Of a stretch of DNA of 64,000 bases, positions 42,819 to 53,300 are shown in pieces (position 1 is the first letter of the stretch; every line of letters begins with the position of its first letter). This DNA comes from a bacterium. Its GTDB lineage: Bacteria; Pseudomonadota; Gammaproteobacteria; GCA-002705445; GCA-002716945. The stretch covers positions 19,850 through 83,849 of the forward strand of contig JAPOHH010000004.1 of NCBI GenBank assembly GCA_029979505.1, read 5' to 3'. A program made the position numbers and the translations under genes. The notes beneath the pieces were generated by a model. The model ran no database searches. It saw nothing but the letters and a program-made list of their open reading frames with translations, and had not been told where the DNA came from.

Positions 42819-44054
42819 CTAATCTAAATTAAATAATTCTTTTGCAGCTGCTAAAATAGCAAGTCGTGCAATGACACCATATACATAATATTTATTTATT
42901 TGTGAATCAATTGGAAGTTTCAAATCTGGTGCAATGCAAATATCATTTAGTGGTATTGGATGAAAAACCATACCAGGCGAATTCAAGTTTTCATTATTAG
43001 CTTTATTCTCATGAGTCCTATAGAATCCTCCTATGAGAAAATTTGAAAAAGAGTATATTACTGGTTCTGCTACATCAGATGATTCTCTTGTTTGTTCAAA
43101 TGAGTAAACACCTTCTTGTAAAATAACCTTATCTAAAGAATTGTTACCCTTAGTTGATAGCATCTTATTTCTTTGCTTTCTATTAAGATTTTTTATCTGG
43201 TCTATATGACTAATAGAAATAATACCCATTCCGTAAGTTCCTGCATCTGCTTTGATAATAATAAATGGCTTCTCATTAATATTATACCTCTCATATTTAT
43301 CAGTTATTATTTTAAAGAGCTTCTCAGCATGATAAATTAAACAATCTTCGCCCTGTTTTGTTTTAAAATTAATTTCACCACAGTTTCTAAATTCTGGCTC
43401 AATTAACCATGGGTCAATCTTAAGAAGATTACTAAAGTTACTACAAACATTGCTGTAATAATTAAAGTGATCTGATTTTGATCTTTTTGTCCATCCAATA
43501 TTTTTAGAGGGTAAAATAAGTTGTTTAAGATTATCTAAGAATGAGGGAATACCCGAAGATAAGTCATTATTTAAAAGAATTGCATCAGGAACAAATCCAT
43601 CATACTCAAGCATTGAGTTGATTATTTTAAAATCAGCATTATCTACAATGGTCGGTTTAGAAACTTTTACCTCATAACCCGCTTTCTCGATTAGACTTGA
43701 TAAATATTCTAAACTTTTTAGGTAATGTAAGTTTCTTGTATGGTCCTCTGGAATTATTAAAATCTTATCAATGCTTGTTTTAAAGCTATCAAGAGAGTGC
43801 TTTACAGCAGTTATGTATAATGATTCAAAATCATTATTAAGGTTATTGAAACCAGCGGGAAATAAATTTGTATCTATAGGCGATATCTTAAATCCAGAAT
43901 TTCTTATATCTATGGACGAATAAAAAGGCGCTGGATATTTAAGCCATTGATTTCTGAACCAACTCTCTATTATCTGATAATTAGCTATTATACATTCATG
44001 AATATTTTGATGACTTTTTCGATCACTATATACTATGTCTTGAGAAGCTTTCAT
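42819..44054 (-). CDS. gshA: Glutamate-cysteine ligase, proteobacterial ATP-grasp-like type (TIGR02049 group)
   Basis: GshA forms gamma-glutamylcysteine, the first step of glutathione synthesis. This 411-residue protein is not the E. coli-type enzyme (518 residues). It resembles the form described from Acidithiobacillus and found in Betaproteobacteria and some sulfur-oxidising Gammaproteobacteria. Recognised segments are WFRNQWLKYPAPFYSSIDIRNSGFKISPIDTNLFPAGFNNL, FIIIKADAGTYGMGI, DKVILQEGVYSFE and PVIYSFSNFLIGGFYR. Position before gshB supports the function. Its first 29 bases overlap the rsmE end. Confidence 0.93.
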   Translation of the reverse strand: MKASQDIVYSDRKSHQNIHECIIANYQIIESWFRNQWLKYPAPFYSSIDIRNSGFKISPIDTNLFPAGFNNLNNDFESLYITAVKHSLDSFKTSIDKILIIPEDHTRNLHYLKSLEYLSSLIEKAGYEVKVSKPTIVDNADFKIINSMLEYDGFVPDAILLNNDLSSGIPSFLDNLKQLILPSKNIGWTKRSKSDHFNYYSNVCSNFSNLLKIDPWLIEPEFRNCGEINFKTKQGEDCLIYHAEKLFKIITDKYERYNINEKPFIIIKADAGTYGMGIISISHIDQIKNLNRKQRNKMLSTKGNNSLDKVILQEGVYSFEQTRESSDVAEPVIYSFSNFLIGGFYRTHENKANNENLNSPGMVFHPIPLNDICIAPDLKLPIDSQINKYYVYGVIARLAILAAAKELFNLD

Positions 44055-44760
44055 AATTATTTACCAATGTTATTGCAGATATACATGCTGTTTCAGTTCT
44101 AAGTATATTCTCACTAATTTTTTTTATTTTCCATTTATTTATTGCAAATAGTTCTAGTTCACTCTCATCAAAACCACCTTCAGGTCCAACAAAAAAAGAA
44201 ATACTTTTATCAGATAGCTCTTTAGATGTAAATGACTCTCCATTTTGATGAAGAAGATATCTTGGTATTGATTTATTTAATGCAACATGTTCTTCAAGAG
44301 AGGTAGGAGTATGAATACTCATTAATTCATATCTTCCGCATTGTTCACTTGAGTGAATAATTATTTTCTTCCAATGTTCAATTTTTTTATTAACATCAGT
44401 ATATTGACTTCTTTTGGAATAAATAGGATAAAAGTTTTTAACTCCTAACTCGACAGATTTCTGAATGATTAAATCCATTATATTCATGCTAACTATTGCT
44501 ACTGATAAAGAAATATTTATTTGTGAGATACTTGTACTTACAATCTCATTATTTATCTTGAGAAGTATTGCATTATTCTTTTTAATTTCTAAGTTACATA
44601 AAAATTGTTTCTTTTTATGATTAAAAATAATTATTTCATCATTTTGTTTGATTCTTAATACATTTACTAATCTATGAGCTAAATAATCAGAACATTCATA
44701 TGAATCATCGATAAAGTCAGACTCTATGTATATTCTATGAATTTTTTTTTGTTGCTTCAT
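44026..44760 (-). CDS. rsmE: 16S rRNA (uracil-1498-N3)-methyltransferase RsmE
   Basis: RsmE methylates U1498 of 16S rRNA. It has an N-terminal PUA-like domain (HRIYIESDFI, then HRLVNVLRIKQNDEIIIFNHKKKQFL) and a C-terminal SPOUT fold. The latter carries KSVELGVKNFYPIYSKRSQY, SSEQCGRYELMSI, FFVGPEGGFDESEL and ILRTETACISAIT. I start at the ATG at 44760, with AAGG upstream, rather than the GTG two codons earlier. It overlaps bioA by 26 bases and gshA by 29. The bioA overlap contains a run of nine A. Confidence 0.95.
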   Translation of the reverse strand: MKQQKKIHRIYIESDFIDDSYECSDYLAHRLVNVLRIKQNDEIIIFNHKKKQFLCNLEIKKNNAILLKINNEIVSTSISQINISLSVAIVSMNIMDLIIQKSVELGVKNFYPIYSKRSQYTDVNKKIEHWKKIIIHSSEQCGRYELMSIHTPTSLEEHVALNKSIPRYLLHQNGESFTSKELSDKSISFFVGPEGGFDESELELFAINKWKIKKISENILRTETACISAITLVNNYESFSRHSI

Positions 44761-46090
44761 TAACACCTTCTTTCATAATCTCTGATACAAATGATATCTC
44801 TTTTTTCGAAATAACATAAGGCGGCATAAAATAAAGTACATTACCAAGAGGTCTCATAAGAACATTATTCTTCAAACCATGGAGATAAGCTCTTATACCT
44901 CTTCTCTCTTTCCAGTCATAAGATGTACGATTCTTTTTATTTTTAACCATCTCAATTGCAAGCACCATACCTGTTTGTCTAACATCAGATACATGTGGAT
45001 GATCTTTTAATGATTCAAATGATTTTTTCATATGAGAGGATAACGCTTTATTTTTTTCTATAGTTTTTTTAGTTTTGAATAATTCTAATGTTGCATTCGC
45101 CGCAGAGCATGCAATAGGGTTCGCGGTATAGCTGTGTGAATGTAAAAATGCATTGAGTTTTTCATACTCATCATAGAAGGCTTCATAAATATCATCTGTA
45201 GTTAGGATAGTAGATAGTGTCATATATCCCCCTGTTATTCCTTTTGATAAACAGATTATATCAGGAGTTATCTTGGCCTGCTCAAAGCCAAACATAGTTC
45301 CTGTTCTTCCAAAACCAACCGCAATTTCATCTGCTATTAGATGAATATTGTATTTCGTGCAAGTCTCTCTTAAAAGTTCTAAATATCTGGGATGATACAT
45401 CCTCATATATCCAGCACATTGTATTAATGGCTCAACTATAACAGCGCAAACATTTTTATGATTTTTCTTAATTGTTTGATACATCTTATCAAACATCAAT
45501 TCTGCGTGTTGTGCTTCAGATATATTATCTTTTTTATTATAATTATCAGGTGATTCGACAATTATTGTGTCTTTGAGAATGTTTTCATAGGTTTTTTTGT
45601 ATAAATCAATATTACTTACTGATAGCGAACCCAACGTTTCTCCATGATAGCTATTAGACAATGCAATAAAACTTTTTTTAGATCTCTTACCTTTGTTTTG
45701 CCAATAGTGATAACTCATCTTCATTGCTGCATCCACAGATGATGATCCGTTATCTGTAAAGAAACACTTAGTAATTTTCTTTGGAGTAAGCGATATCAAA
45801 TTTTCAGCAAGATTTATCGCTGGCTCATGAGTGAAACCAGCTAACAGTACATGCTCAAGTTTTGATAACTGTTTTTTAATGCTGTCATTAATAAAGGTAT
45901 TAGAATGACCAAAGATATTTACCCACCAAGAACTTATAGCATCAAGATATTTATTGTCATCATAATCATATAGCCAAACACCTTTACCTGATTTTATTGG
46001 AATCATAGGAATTTTTTCATGATCCTTCATTTGAGTGCATGGGTGCCATACAACTTTCAAGTCTTTTTTTACTAACCTAGAGTGTTTCAT
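44735..46090 (-). CDS. bioA: Adenosylmethionine-8-amino-7-oxononanoate aminotransferase
   Basis: BioA makes 7,8-diaminopelargonate in biotin synthesis using SAM as amino donor. The family opening VWHPCTQMKDHEKIPMIPIKSGKGVWLYD is diagnostic. Others are DAISSWWVNIFGHSN, FTDNGSSSVDAAMKMSYHYW, LIADEIAVGFGRTGTMF, ICLSKGITGGYMTLST (PLP Lys) and SYTANPIACSAA. It has 451 residues. It belongs with bioC and the BioH-like gene at 61-63 kb, although they are 15 kb apart. Confidence 0.97.
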   Translation of the reverse strand: MKHSRLVKKDLKVVWHPCTQMKDHEKIPMIPIKSGKGVWLYDYDDNKYLDAISSWWVNIFGHSNTFINDSIKKQLSKLEHVLLAGFTHEPAINLAENLISLTPKKITKCFFTDNGSSSVDAAMKMSYHYWQNKGKRSKKSFIALSNSYHGETLGSLSVSNIDLYKKTYENILKDTIIVESPDNYNKKDNISEAQHAELMFDKMYQTIKKNHKNVCAVIVEPLIQCAGYMRMYHPRYLELLRETCTKYNIHLIADEIAVGFGRTGTMFGFEQAKITPDIICLSKGITGGYMTLSTILTTDDIYEAFYDEYEKLNAFLHSHSYTANPIACSAANATLELFKTKKTIEKNKALSSHMKKSFESLKDHPHVSDVRQTGMVLAIEMVKNKKNRTSYDWKERRGIRAYLHGLKNNVLMRPLGNVLYFMPPYVISKKEISFVSEIMKEGVNEATKKNS

Positions 46091-46106
46091 AATTAGATTA
46101 AACTAA

Positions 46107-47420
46107 TTAGTATCGATACGTATCTTTTTTGAAAGGCCCTGCTATTTTAACGCCTATATAGTTTGCTTGCTCTTCTGTAAGATTAGTAATCTTAGCATCA
46201 AGTTTCTCAAGGTGTAATAGCGCAACTTTTTCATCAAGATGCTTTGGTAACACATAAACGTCTTTTTCATATTTACTATTATTTTCCCAAAGTTCTATTT
46301 GAGCCATTACTTGATTTGTAAATGAACAAGACATTACAAAGCTTGGGTGACCTGTAGCGCAACCAAGATTAATAAGTCTTCCTTCCGCCAATAATACAAT
46401 TTTTTTACCATCAGGGAACTCAATCTCATCAACTTGGGGTTTTATATTAGTCCACTCATAGTTTTTGAGACTTGCTACATCAATTTCATTATCAAAATGT
46501 CCAATATTACAAACAATAGCTCCACTTTTCATATTTTTCATATGTTCATGGGTAATGACGTTGTAGTTACCGGTTGCTGTACAGAAGATATCTATATCAC
46601 CAATCTTATCCTCAAGTCTTACTACATCATAACCTTCCATGCATGCTTGAAGTGCACAGATAGGATCTATTTCAGTAATCATAACTTTTGCACCAAGAGC
46701 TCTAAGTGACTCAGCTGAACCTTTCCCTACGTCTCCAAATCCACAGACGATACAATGTTTTCCTGCAATCATTGTATCTGTTGCTCTTTTAATACCATCT
46801 ACAAGCGATTCTCGACAGCCATACAAATTATCAAATTTTGATTTAGTTACAGAGTCATTCACATTTATTGCTGGCATCTTAAGGGAGCCTTCTTTTGCCA
46901 TGTCATATAATCTCAGAACGCCTGTAGTAGTCTCTTCTGAGACGCCTTTGATGTCCTCAATCAAATGCGGGTATTCTTTATGTATCATGCTTGTTAAATC
47001 TCCGCCGTCATCAAGCAATAAGTTTGGTTTCCAGTCTGGGTTACCCTCGATGGATTGTTTTAGACACCATACATATTCTTCTTCTGTCTCTCCTTTCCAA
47101 GCAAATACAGGAATATTTTGATCAGCTATAGCTGCTGCCGCATGATCTTGAGTAGAGAAAATATTACAAGATGACCATCTGACATCTGCTCCTAATTCAA
47201 CTAAAGTTTCAATTAACACAGCTGTTTGAATCGTCATATGTAAACAGCCAATAATTCTAGTTCCTTCAAGTGGTTTTTGAGAACCATATTCTTTTCTAAG
47301 CGCCATGAGACCAGGCATTTCTGTCTCAGCAATTCTGATTTCTTTGTGCCCAAAACTTGCAAGACTCATATCTGCAACTTTGTAATCATCCTTAATTTTT
47401 TTAACTTTATCTAATTCCAT
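46107..47420 (-). CDS. ahcY: S-adenosylhomocysteinase
   Basis: AhcY cleaves S-adenosylhomocysteine to adenosine and homocysteine, clearing the product of SAM methylations. Motifs include [80 protein letters not shown] (NAD site) and the C-terminal FKKDTYRY. It has 437 residues. A GAGG ribosome site lies eight bases before the ATG, 13 bases after metK. Metk-AhcY coupling shows an organised SAM cycle. Confidence 0.98.
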   Translation of the reverse strand: MELDKVKKIKDDYKVADMSLASFGHKEIRIAETEMPGLMALRKEYGSQKPLEGTRIIGCLHMTIQTAVLIETLVELGADVRWSSCNIFSTQDHAAAAIADQNIPVFAWKGETEEEYVWCLKQSIEGNPDWKPNLLLDDGGDLTSMIHKEYPHLIEDIKGVSEETTTGVLRLYDMAKEGSLKMPAINVNDSVTKSKFDNLYGCRESLVDGIKRATDTMIAGKHCIVCGFGDVGKGSAESLRALGAKVMITEIDPICALQACMEGYDVVRLEDKIGDIDIFCTATGNYNVITHEHMKNMKSGAIVCNIGHFDNEIDVASLKNYEWTNIKPQVDEIEFPDGKKIVLLAEGRLINLGCATGHPSFVMSCSFTNQVMAQIELWENNSKYEKDVYVLPKHLDEKVALLHLEKLDAKITNLTEEQANYIGVKIAGPFKKDTYRY

Positions 47421-47433
47421 ATTTAACCTCTAT

Positions 47434-48594
47434 TTAAATTGCAGATTTAAGTATATCAACCTTATCTGTTTGTTCCCATGTAAAATTCTTATCATTTCGA
47501 CCGAAATGCCCAAATCCTGCAGTTGGTTTATATTTAACATTTAATAAATCCAATGAAGTGGTAATTCCATATGGTGTTAAGTCAAAAACATTATTAATAA
47601 TGCTAGATAGTTTTTCATCGGATATAACGCCTGTTCCAAAGGTATTTACTAATGTGGATGTAGGCTCAGCTACACCGATTGCATAAGATAGTTGAATCTC
47701 GCATCTTGTTGCTAAATTGGCTGCAACAATATTTTTTGCAATATATCTTGCAGCGTAAGCTGCTGATCTATCAACTTTTGATGGATCCTTTCCTGAGAAT
47801 GCTCCGCCACCATGCCTTGCCATTCCTCCATAAGTATCAACGATAATCTTTCTACCAGTTAATCCTGAATCTCCAAGAGGTCCACCATCAACAAAGTTCC
47901 CTGTGGGATTAATAAATATTTTTGTTTTCTCATTGATAAGTGAACTGGGTATCACTCTAAATATAATCTCATTCTTTACAAATTCTCTTAATTCTTCAAG
48001 CTCTATCTCTGAGGAATGTTGCGTAGATAGAACAACAGTATCAACAAAAGTTGGCTTATCATTTTCATACTGAAAAGTAACTTGGCTTTTAGCATCTGGT
48101 CTAAGCCAAGATACTTTTTTTGATTTTAATAGCTCAGTCTGTTTTTCAACTAACCGATGAGAGTAATAAATAGGTGAGGGCATTAGAAATTCAGTTTCAT
48201 CTGATGCATAACCAAACATCAAGCCTTGATCACCAGCACCTTGCTTTTTTTGATCTGAGCGATCAACGCCCATCTGTATATCTGGGGACTGTTTAGTTAA
48301 TAATTTTATAATTTCGCATTCATTGCCGTTGAAGCCTAGTTCATTCGAATTATAGCCAATCTCTAGAATTGTCTCTCTAATTAAATTATCAATATCTAAG
48401 TTACCATTTGTGGTTATTTCACCACCAACAACTACTGTACCTGGTTGATTTTCTTTTCCTTTAACAAATGTTTCGCAAGCTACTCTAGAATGTTTATCTT
48501 GTTCTAATACATGATCAAGAATAGAATCTGAAAGATGGTCACATAATTTATCAGGATGTCCAGGGGATACACTTTCTGAAGTAAAATAATACAT
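47434..48594 (-). CDS. metK: S-adenosylmethionine synthetase
   Basis: MetK makes SAM from methionine and ATP. Recognised motifs are [106 protein letters not shown] and the end FTWEQTDK. It has 386 residues, full length. It begins the metK-ahcY part of the leftward array and has its own candidate promoter in the 67-base gap after dnaG. The products serve speD, bioA, bioC and the rRNA and quinone methylases in this window. Confidence 0.98.
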   Translation of the reverse strand: MYYFTSESVSPGHPDKLCDHLSDSILDHVLEQDKHSRVACETFVKGKENQPGTVVVGGEITTNGNLDIDNLIRETILEIGYNSNELGFNGNECEIIKLLTKQSPDIQMGVDRSDQKKQGAGDQGLMFGYASDETEFLMPSPIYYSHRLVEKQTELLKSKKVSWLRPDAKSQVTFQYENDKPTFVDTVVLSTQHSSEIELEELREFVKNEIIFRVIPSSLINEKTKIFINPTGNFVDGGPLGDSGLTGRKIIVDTYGGMARHGGGAFSGKDPSKVDRSAAYAARYIAKNIVAANLATRCEIQLSYAIGVAEPTSTLVNTFGTGVISDEKLSSIINNVFDLTPYGITTSLDLLNVKYKPTAGFGHFGRNDKNFTWEQTDKVDILKSAI

Positions 48595-48643
48595 TTTAAG
48601 AAGTCTATACGAGAATTAATCTGGAATAAAGAATATTGTCAGT

Positions 48644-48673
48644 ATTATACTAATTCATGCTTTATTTTTTGAA
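48644..48673 (-). promoter_or_regulatory. Candidate promoter of metK
   Basis: On the minus strand, TTCAAA (48668-48673), an 18-base spacer and a perfect TATAAT (48644-48649, inside the palindrome GTATAATAC) predict a start near 48637 and a 43-base leader. The -35 lies in the last codons of dnaG. The leader is too short for a known SAM riboswitch. Confidence 0.5.
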
Positions 48674-50341
48674 ATTTTTAATAAATTCTCTTTCGTCATG
48701 CGTTAACTGCTGCCCTGTTGAATATCTATTAAGCAAATCAAAATAAACTTTTTCATCTGAATTCTTCTTAAGTTGATTAATAATTTCATTAACAGTCAAT
48801 TTTGCAGAATCCTCAGATTTTTCATTAGATTCCATCGTAACTATTTTATGAATAATATGATTTTCAGGATATTTATTAATGAGATTTACAGCCTTAAAAG
48901 CTTCATTCATTTTTCTTCCCTCTAATGCGGATAAATATATTTCTTTTAATATATGATTAGATATGTAATCTGAATAATTGCTTTCTTTAAGTAAGTTTGG
49001 ATATTCAAGTAATAAGTTCATCAAGGTAATTTCTTTAATATCAAAGTTACTTTCATCAGCTTGTTCTGTCTTTTTTTTATCTAAACTAGGAGATGAGACA
49101 CTATTTATTTGACTCCCACCTATATTTTCGAGCTCATCTTTTAAAATAGCCGTGTACGTGATATTTGGCATCTGATCAATTAATTTTTTAGCATTTAAAG
49201 AAAATGTTGTGCGCCCTTCAACAGTATTGATGTCAAGACCTGCCTTCAGAGATTGAATAATATATTCTGATAAAGGCATTGCATCGTGTATTAAGTTTAA
49301 AAACATATCTTTTTCATCATGCACATATGTGTCGGGGTCACTTCCTTCTGGTAGAAAAATAAGATATATCTGTATTCCATCTTTTAATTCAGGTAAACAA
49401 TTATTAATAGCCTTCCATGCAGCAGATTTTCCAGCGGTATCTCCATCAAAACAAAAAACAATATTATTTGTATATCTTATTATTTTCTTAAAGTGATATT
49501 TGGTAAATGCTGTCCCAAGTGTAGCAACACAATTTCTAATATCTGAATTATGAAGACCAATCACATCAGTGTATCCTTCAACAATTAAAACTTTATTTTC
49601 TTGAGTAATATATTTTTTGCTTTCATATAATCCGTAAAGTTCATAGCTTTTATGAAAGAGTTTAGTCTCTGGAGAGTTAAGGTATTTAGCTCCATCTTGT
49701 TTATTATATACTCTTCCTCCGAAACCGATAATATTTCCCGTTGAATTTCTAATCGGAAACATAATTCTATTTCTGAATCTATCATAAATCTTATTATTCG
49801 ATTTAATCAAGAGTCCAGCCTCAATTGCATTTTCTATTAACTTAAGTTGAGAAAATATCTTTGATAAATCATCCCAACTATCATTCGCTAATCCTAATTG
49901 AAAAGTTTCTATCATAGTTTCACTAATATTTCGTTTTGATAAATAACTCATAGCTTCTTTATTTCTTTCTAATGTCTTGCTATAAAAATCAGATGCTTTT
50001 TTATTTGATATAAAAAGATTATATGATGAATCATTTTTTTTTGTACTATCCGGCAATTCAAGATTTGCTGCTTGTGCAAGCTTACTCAATGCTTCAATAA
50101 ATGTTAAGTGATCATGTTCTGTCAAAAACTTAATAGCATCGCCAGATGCGCCACAGCCAAAGCAATGGTAAAACTGCTTCGTAGAGGAAACATTGAAAGA
50201 AGGAGTTTTTTCGTTATGAAAAGGGCAAAGACCTTTATAATTTGTTCCATTTTTTGAGAGTGATACTCTCTCTTTTATCAATTCAACAATATCTGTAGAT
50301 GCTAGAACCTGATCAATAAACGCTCTATCTATGCTTGCCAT
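48662..50341 (-). CDS. dnaG: DNA primase DnaG
   Basis: DnaG makes RNA primers at the replication fork. The N-terminal zinc finger is intact (CPFHNEKTPSF, then FYHCFGCGASGD, a CHCC set). The TOPRIM core has VLIVEGYTDVIGL and FCFDGDTAGKSAAW, and residues from about 430 form the DnaB-interaction domain. It has 559 residues, slightly shorter than E. coli (581). It follows gltB by two bases, whereas in most Proteobacteria it follows rpsU; rpsU is about 9 kb upstream in this array. Confidence 0.97.
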   Translation of the reverse strand: MASIDRAFIDQVLASTDIVELIKERVSLSKNGTNYKGLCPFHNEKTPSFNVSSTKQFYHCFGCGASGDAIKFLTEHDHLTFIEALSKLAQAANLELPDSTKKNDSSYNLFISNKKASDFYSKTLERNKEAMSYLSKRNISETMIETFQLGLANDSWDDLSKIFSQLKLIENAIEAGLLIKSNNKIYDRFRNRIMFPIRNSTGNIIGFGGRVYNKQDGAKYLNSPETKLFHKSYELYGLYESKKYITQENKVLIVEGYTDVIGLHNSDIRNCVATLGTAFTKYHFKKIIRYTNNIVFCFDGDTAGKSAAWKAINNCLPELKDGIQIYLIFLPEGSDPDTYVHDEKDMFLNLIHDAMPLSEYIIQSLKAGLDINTVEGRTTFSLNAKKLIDQMPNITYTAILKDELENIGGSQINSVSSPSLDKKKTEQADESNFDIKEITLMNLLLEYPNLLKESNYSDYISNHILKEIYLSALEGRKMNEAFKAVNLINKYPENHIIHKIVTMESNEKSEDSAKLTVNEIINQLKKNSDEKVYFDLLNRYSTGQQLTHDEREFIKNFKK

Positions 50342-50343
50342 TT

Positions 50344-53300
50344 TTAAGCAACTTTATTGATTGTATTTTTTATAATGTCTTCCATTGACGCGTTAATTGG
50401 CTTGATTAGTTTAAAATGTTTAATTTCATTATTTAAATTTTTCATTATCTCTTTTGCATTTATGCTGTTTGTCTCATTAATATAGTCTTTCATTATGGTT
50501 TTGAAATATTTTAAAGTAATTTTATCAGCACTTGATAAATCAACATACTCAACGGAACTATCATTTATATTTTTATGAAGAGTTTTGTTTTTATCATACA
50601 TAAAAGCTACTCCACCGGTCATCCCGGCACCAAAATTGTTTCCAACTTCACCTAATATTATTGAACAACCTCCGGTCATATACTCGCAACAATGATCTCC
50701 AGCTCCCTCTACAACAGCTACTGCTCCTGAATTTCTAACAGCAAATCGCTCACCTGCTTTTCCTTCAGCATACATTTTTCCTCCAGTAGCACCGTAAAGA
50801 CAAGTATTTCCAATTATGCTATTTTTATCAGCAACCTTTTTAAAATGTTTTGATGTCTTAATTATTATTTTTCCACCTGACATTCCTTTGCCTACATAAT
50901 CATTAGCATCACCAGTAAGATATATATCAACTCCACCAGCGTTCCATACACCTAAACTTTGTCCTGCTGTTCCAGTTAAATTCAGGATTATTGGTGTTTT
51001 TGAAAACCCGTGATTTCCATATAATTTTGCAATTTCACCAGATAAACTTGCACCAATAGATCGATCAAGATTTTTAATATCATAATTAAGAGTTTTACTC
51101 ATTCGATTCAATATTGCATCTTTTGAATCTCTAAGAATTCTCTTAGCAAGAATACCTTTGTCATATGGTTTATTAGATTTTACATTACAATATTTCGGTG
51201 ATTTTTTATCTGAGATTGTTAACATTTTTTTAAGGCTTAAAGATTTTTGTTTTTGAGTGATTCCTTTACTTATAGATAAATATTGAGTTTGTCCTATAAG
51301 TTCGTCAATAGACTTAACACCAATAGATGCCATAATTTCTCTAACATCCTGTGCGATAAATTTAAAATAATTTACTACTCGTTCTGGGCTACCTGAAAAA
51401 TGTTTCATCCTTAAAAGTTTATTTTGAGTTGCTACACCTGTAGCACAATTGTTGAGATGACATATACGAAGATATTTACAGCCTAAAGCTACCATCACTG
51501 AAGTACCAAAACCATAACTTTCTGCTCCAAAAATTGCAGCTTTGATAACATCTAATCCAGTTTTTAGACCTCCGTCAGTTTGTATTCGTACTTTTTGCCT
51601 GAGTTTATTAAGCATGAGGGTTTGTTGTGTTTCTGCAATACCCATCTCCCATGGAGCACCTGCATATTTAACCGATGTAAGAGGACTCGCGCCAGTACCT
51701 CCATCATATCCAGATATTGTGATTAAATCTGCATATGCTTTTGTTACACCAGCAGCTATAGTTCCAACCCCTTTTTGCGATACTAATTTAACAGATATAA
51801 GCGCTTTGTTATTAACTTGTTTTAAATCGTATATAAGTTGAGCTAAGTCTTCAATGCTATAAATATCATGATGAGGCGGAGGAGAAATTAGTGTAACTCC
51901 TGGTACAGAATATCTGAGTTTAGCAATATATTGATCAACTTTATCACCGGGCAGCTGCCCGCCTTCACCTGGTTTAGCTCCTTGAGCAATCTTAATTTGT
52001 ATTACATCAGCATTTACTAAGTAATGAGGAGTTACACCAAATCTACCAGAGGCTACTTGTTTAATTTTAGATGTTTTTGGTGAGTTATATCTTTTGATAT
52101 CTTCCCCGCCTTCACCAGAGTTAGATCGACCTCCAATTGTATTCATTGCAATAGCTAAAGCTTCATGAGCTTCTGGAGATAGTGCACCAAGAGACATTCC
52201 AGCTGTGTCAAATCTTTTTAATATTTTTTTAGAAGATTCAACCTGTTCTAAAGCAATTGGTTTTTTGTTTTTAACATTAAATAAATCTCTAAGAAAACTT
52301 GGATCTCTTGAATTAACTAATGAAGCAAACTTTTTATAATCTTCATATTCACCGCTAGTTACACATGCCTGTAATGATTTAACAACATCAGGATTATAAT
52401 CATGATATTCACCACCAGCTGTAAATTTAAGAAGTCCACCTTTATTAATACCCTCAGATATTTTTAGAGAGTAAGCTTTATTTTTTTCTAAGTCTCTCTC
52501 TATATCTTCAAAGCCTACTCCTTCTATTCTTGAAATGTTGTTTCTAAAACAGAGGTCAATAACATCAGAATTAATTCCTATAGTTTCAAACAGTTGTGCA
52601 CCTCTATAACTAGAAATACAAGAAATTCCCATCTTAGACATAATCTTCAGTAAACCTTTATTAATACCTTTGATAAAGTTTTGGACGTGAGATGGGTAAG
52701 AATTTTTATCAATACTGTTCCTCATAAGTAAATCGTTAATAATATTAAATGCAAGATAGGGGTATATAGCAGATGCGCCATAACCCAATAACACAGCAAA
52801 GTGATGTGAATTCCATGCTGATGCCGTCTCGACAATAATATTACAATCACATCGCAATCCCTCTGTAATTAGCCTATGATGAACTGCACCAACTGCCATA
52901 GCAGCTGGAATAGTAAGCTGATCCTTGTTTAATTTTTGATCAGATAAAACAATCAATACATTTTTTTTCTTAACGCTTCTTACAGCTCTATCACAGATTG
53001 TATTAATAGCTTCTTCAAGATCAATATTATTATCATAGTGAAGACTTAGAGTATCACTTGGAAAACCTTTTTTCCTGTAGTTGACTATTTTTTCAAATAC
53101 CTGATTAGATAATACTGGAGAATCCAAAACTAGTCTGCCCGCATGAAGAGACGACTCTTCAAAGAGGTTTCTTTCAACGCCAAGACATGTCTCAAGCGAC
53201 ATGACACTTGTTTCCCTGAGGGAGTCAATTGGAGGATTAGTTACTTGTGCAAACTGCTGTCTAAAATAGTCATAAAGAGATCTTGATTGTTTCGACAATA

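Noticed and set aside
47421-48661. SAM riboswitch before metK or ahcY
   Set aside because: The gaps are only 67 and 13 bases, too short, with no matching fold.
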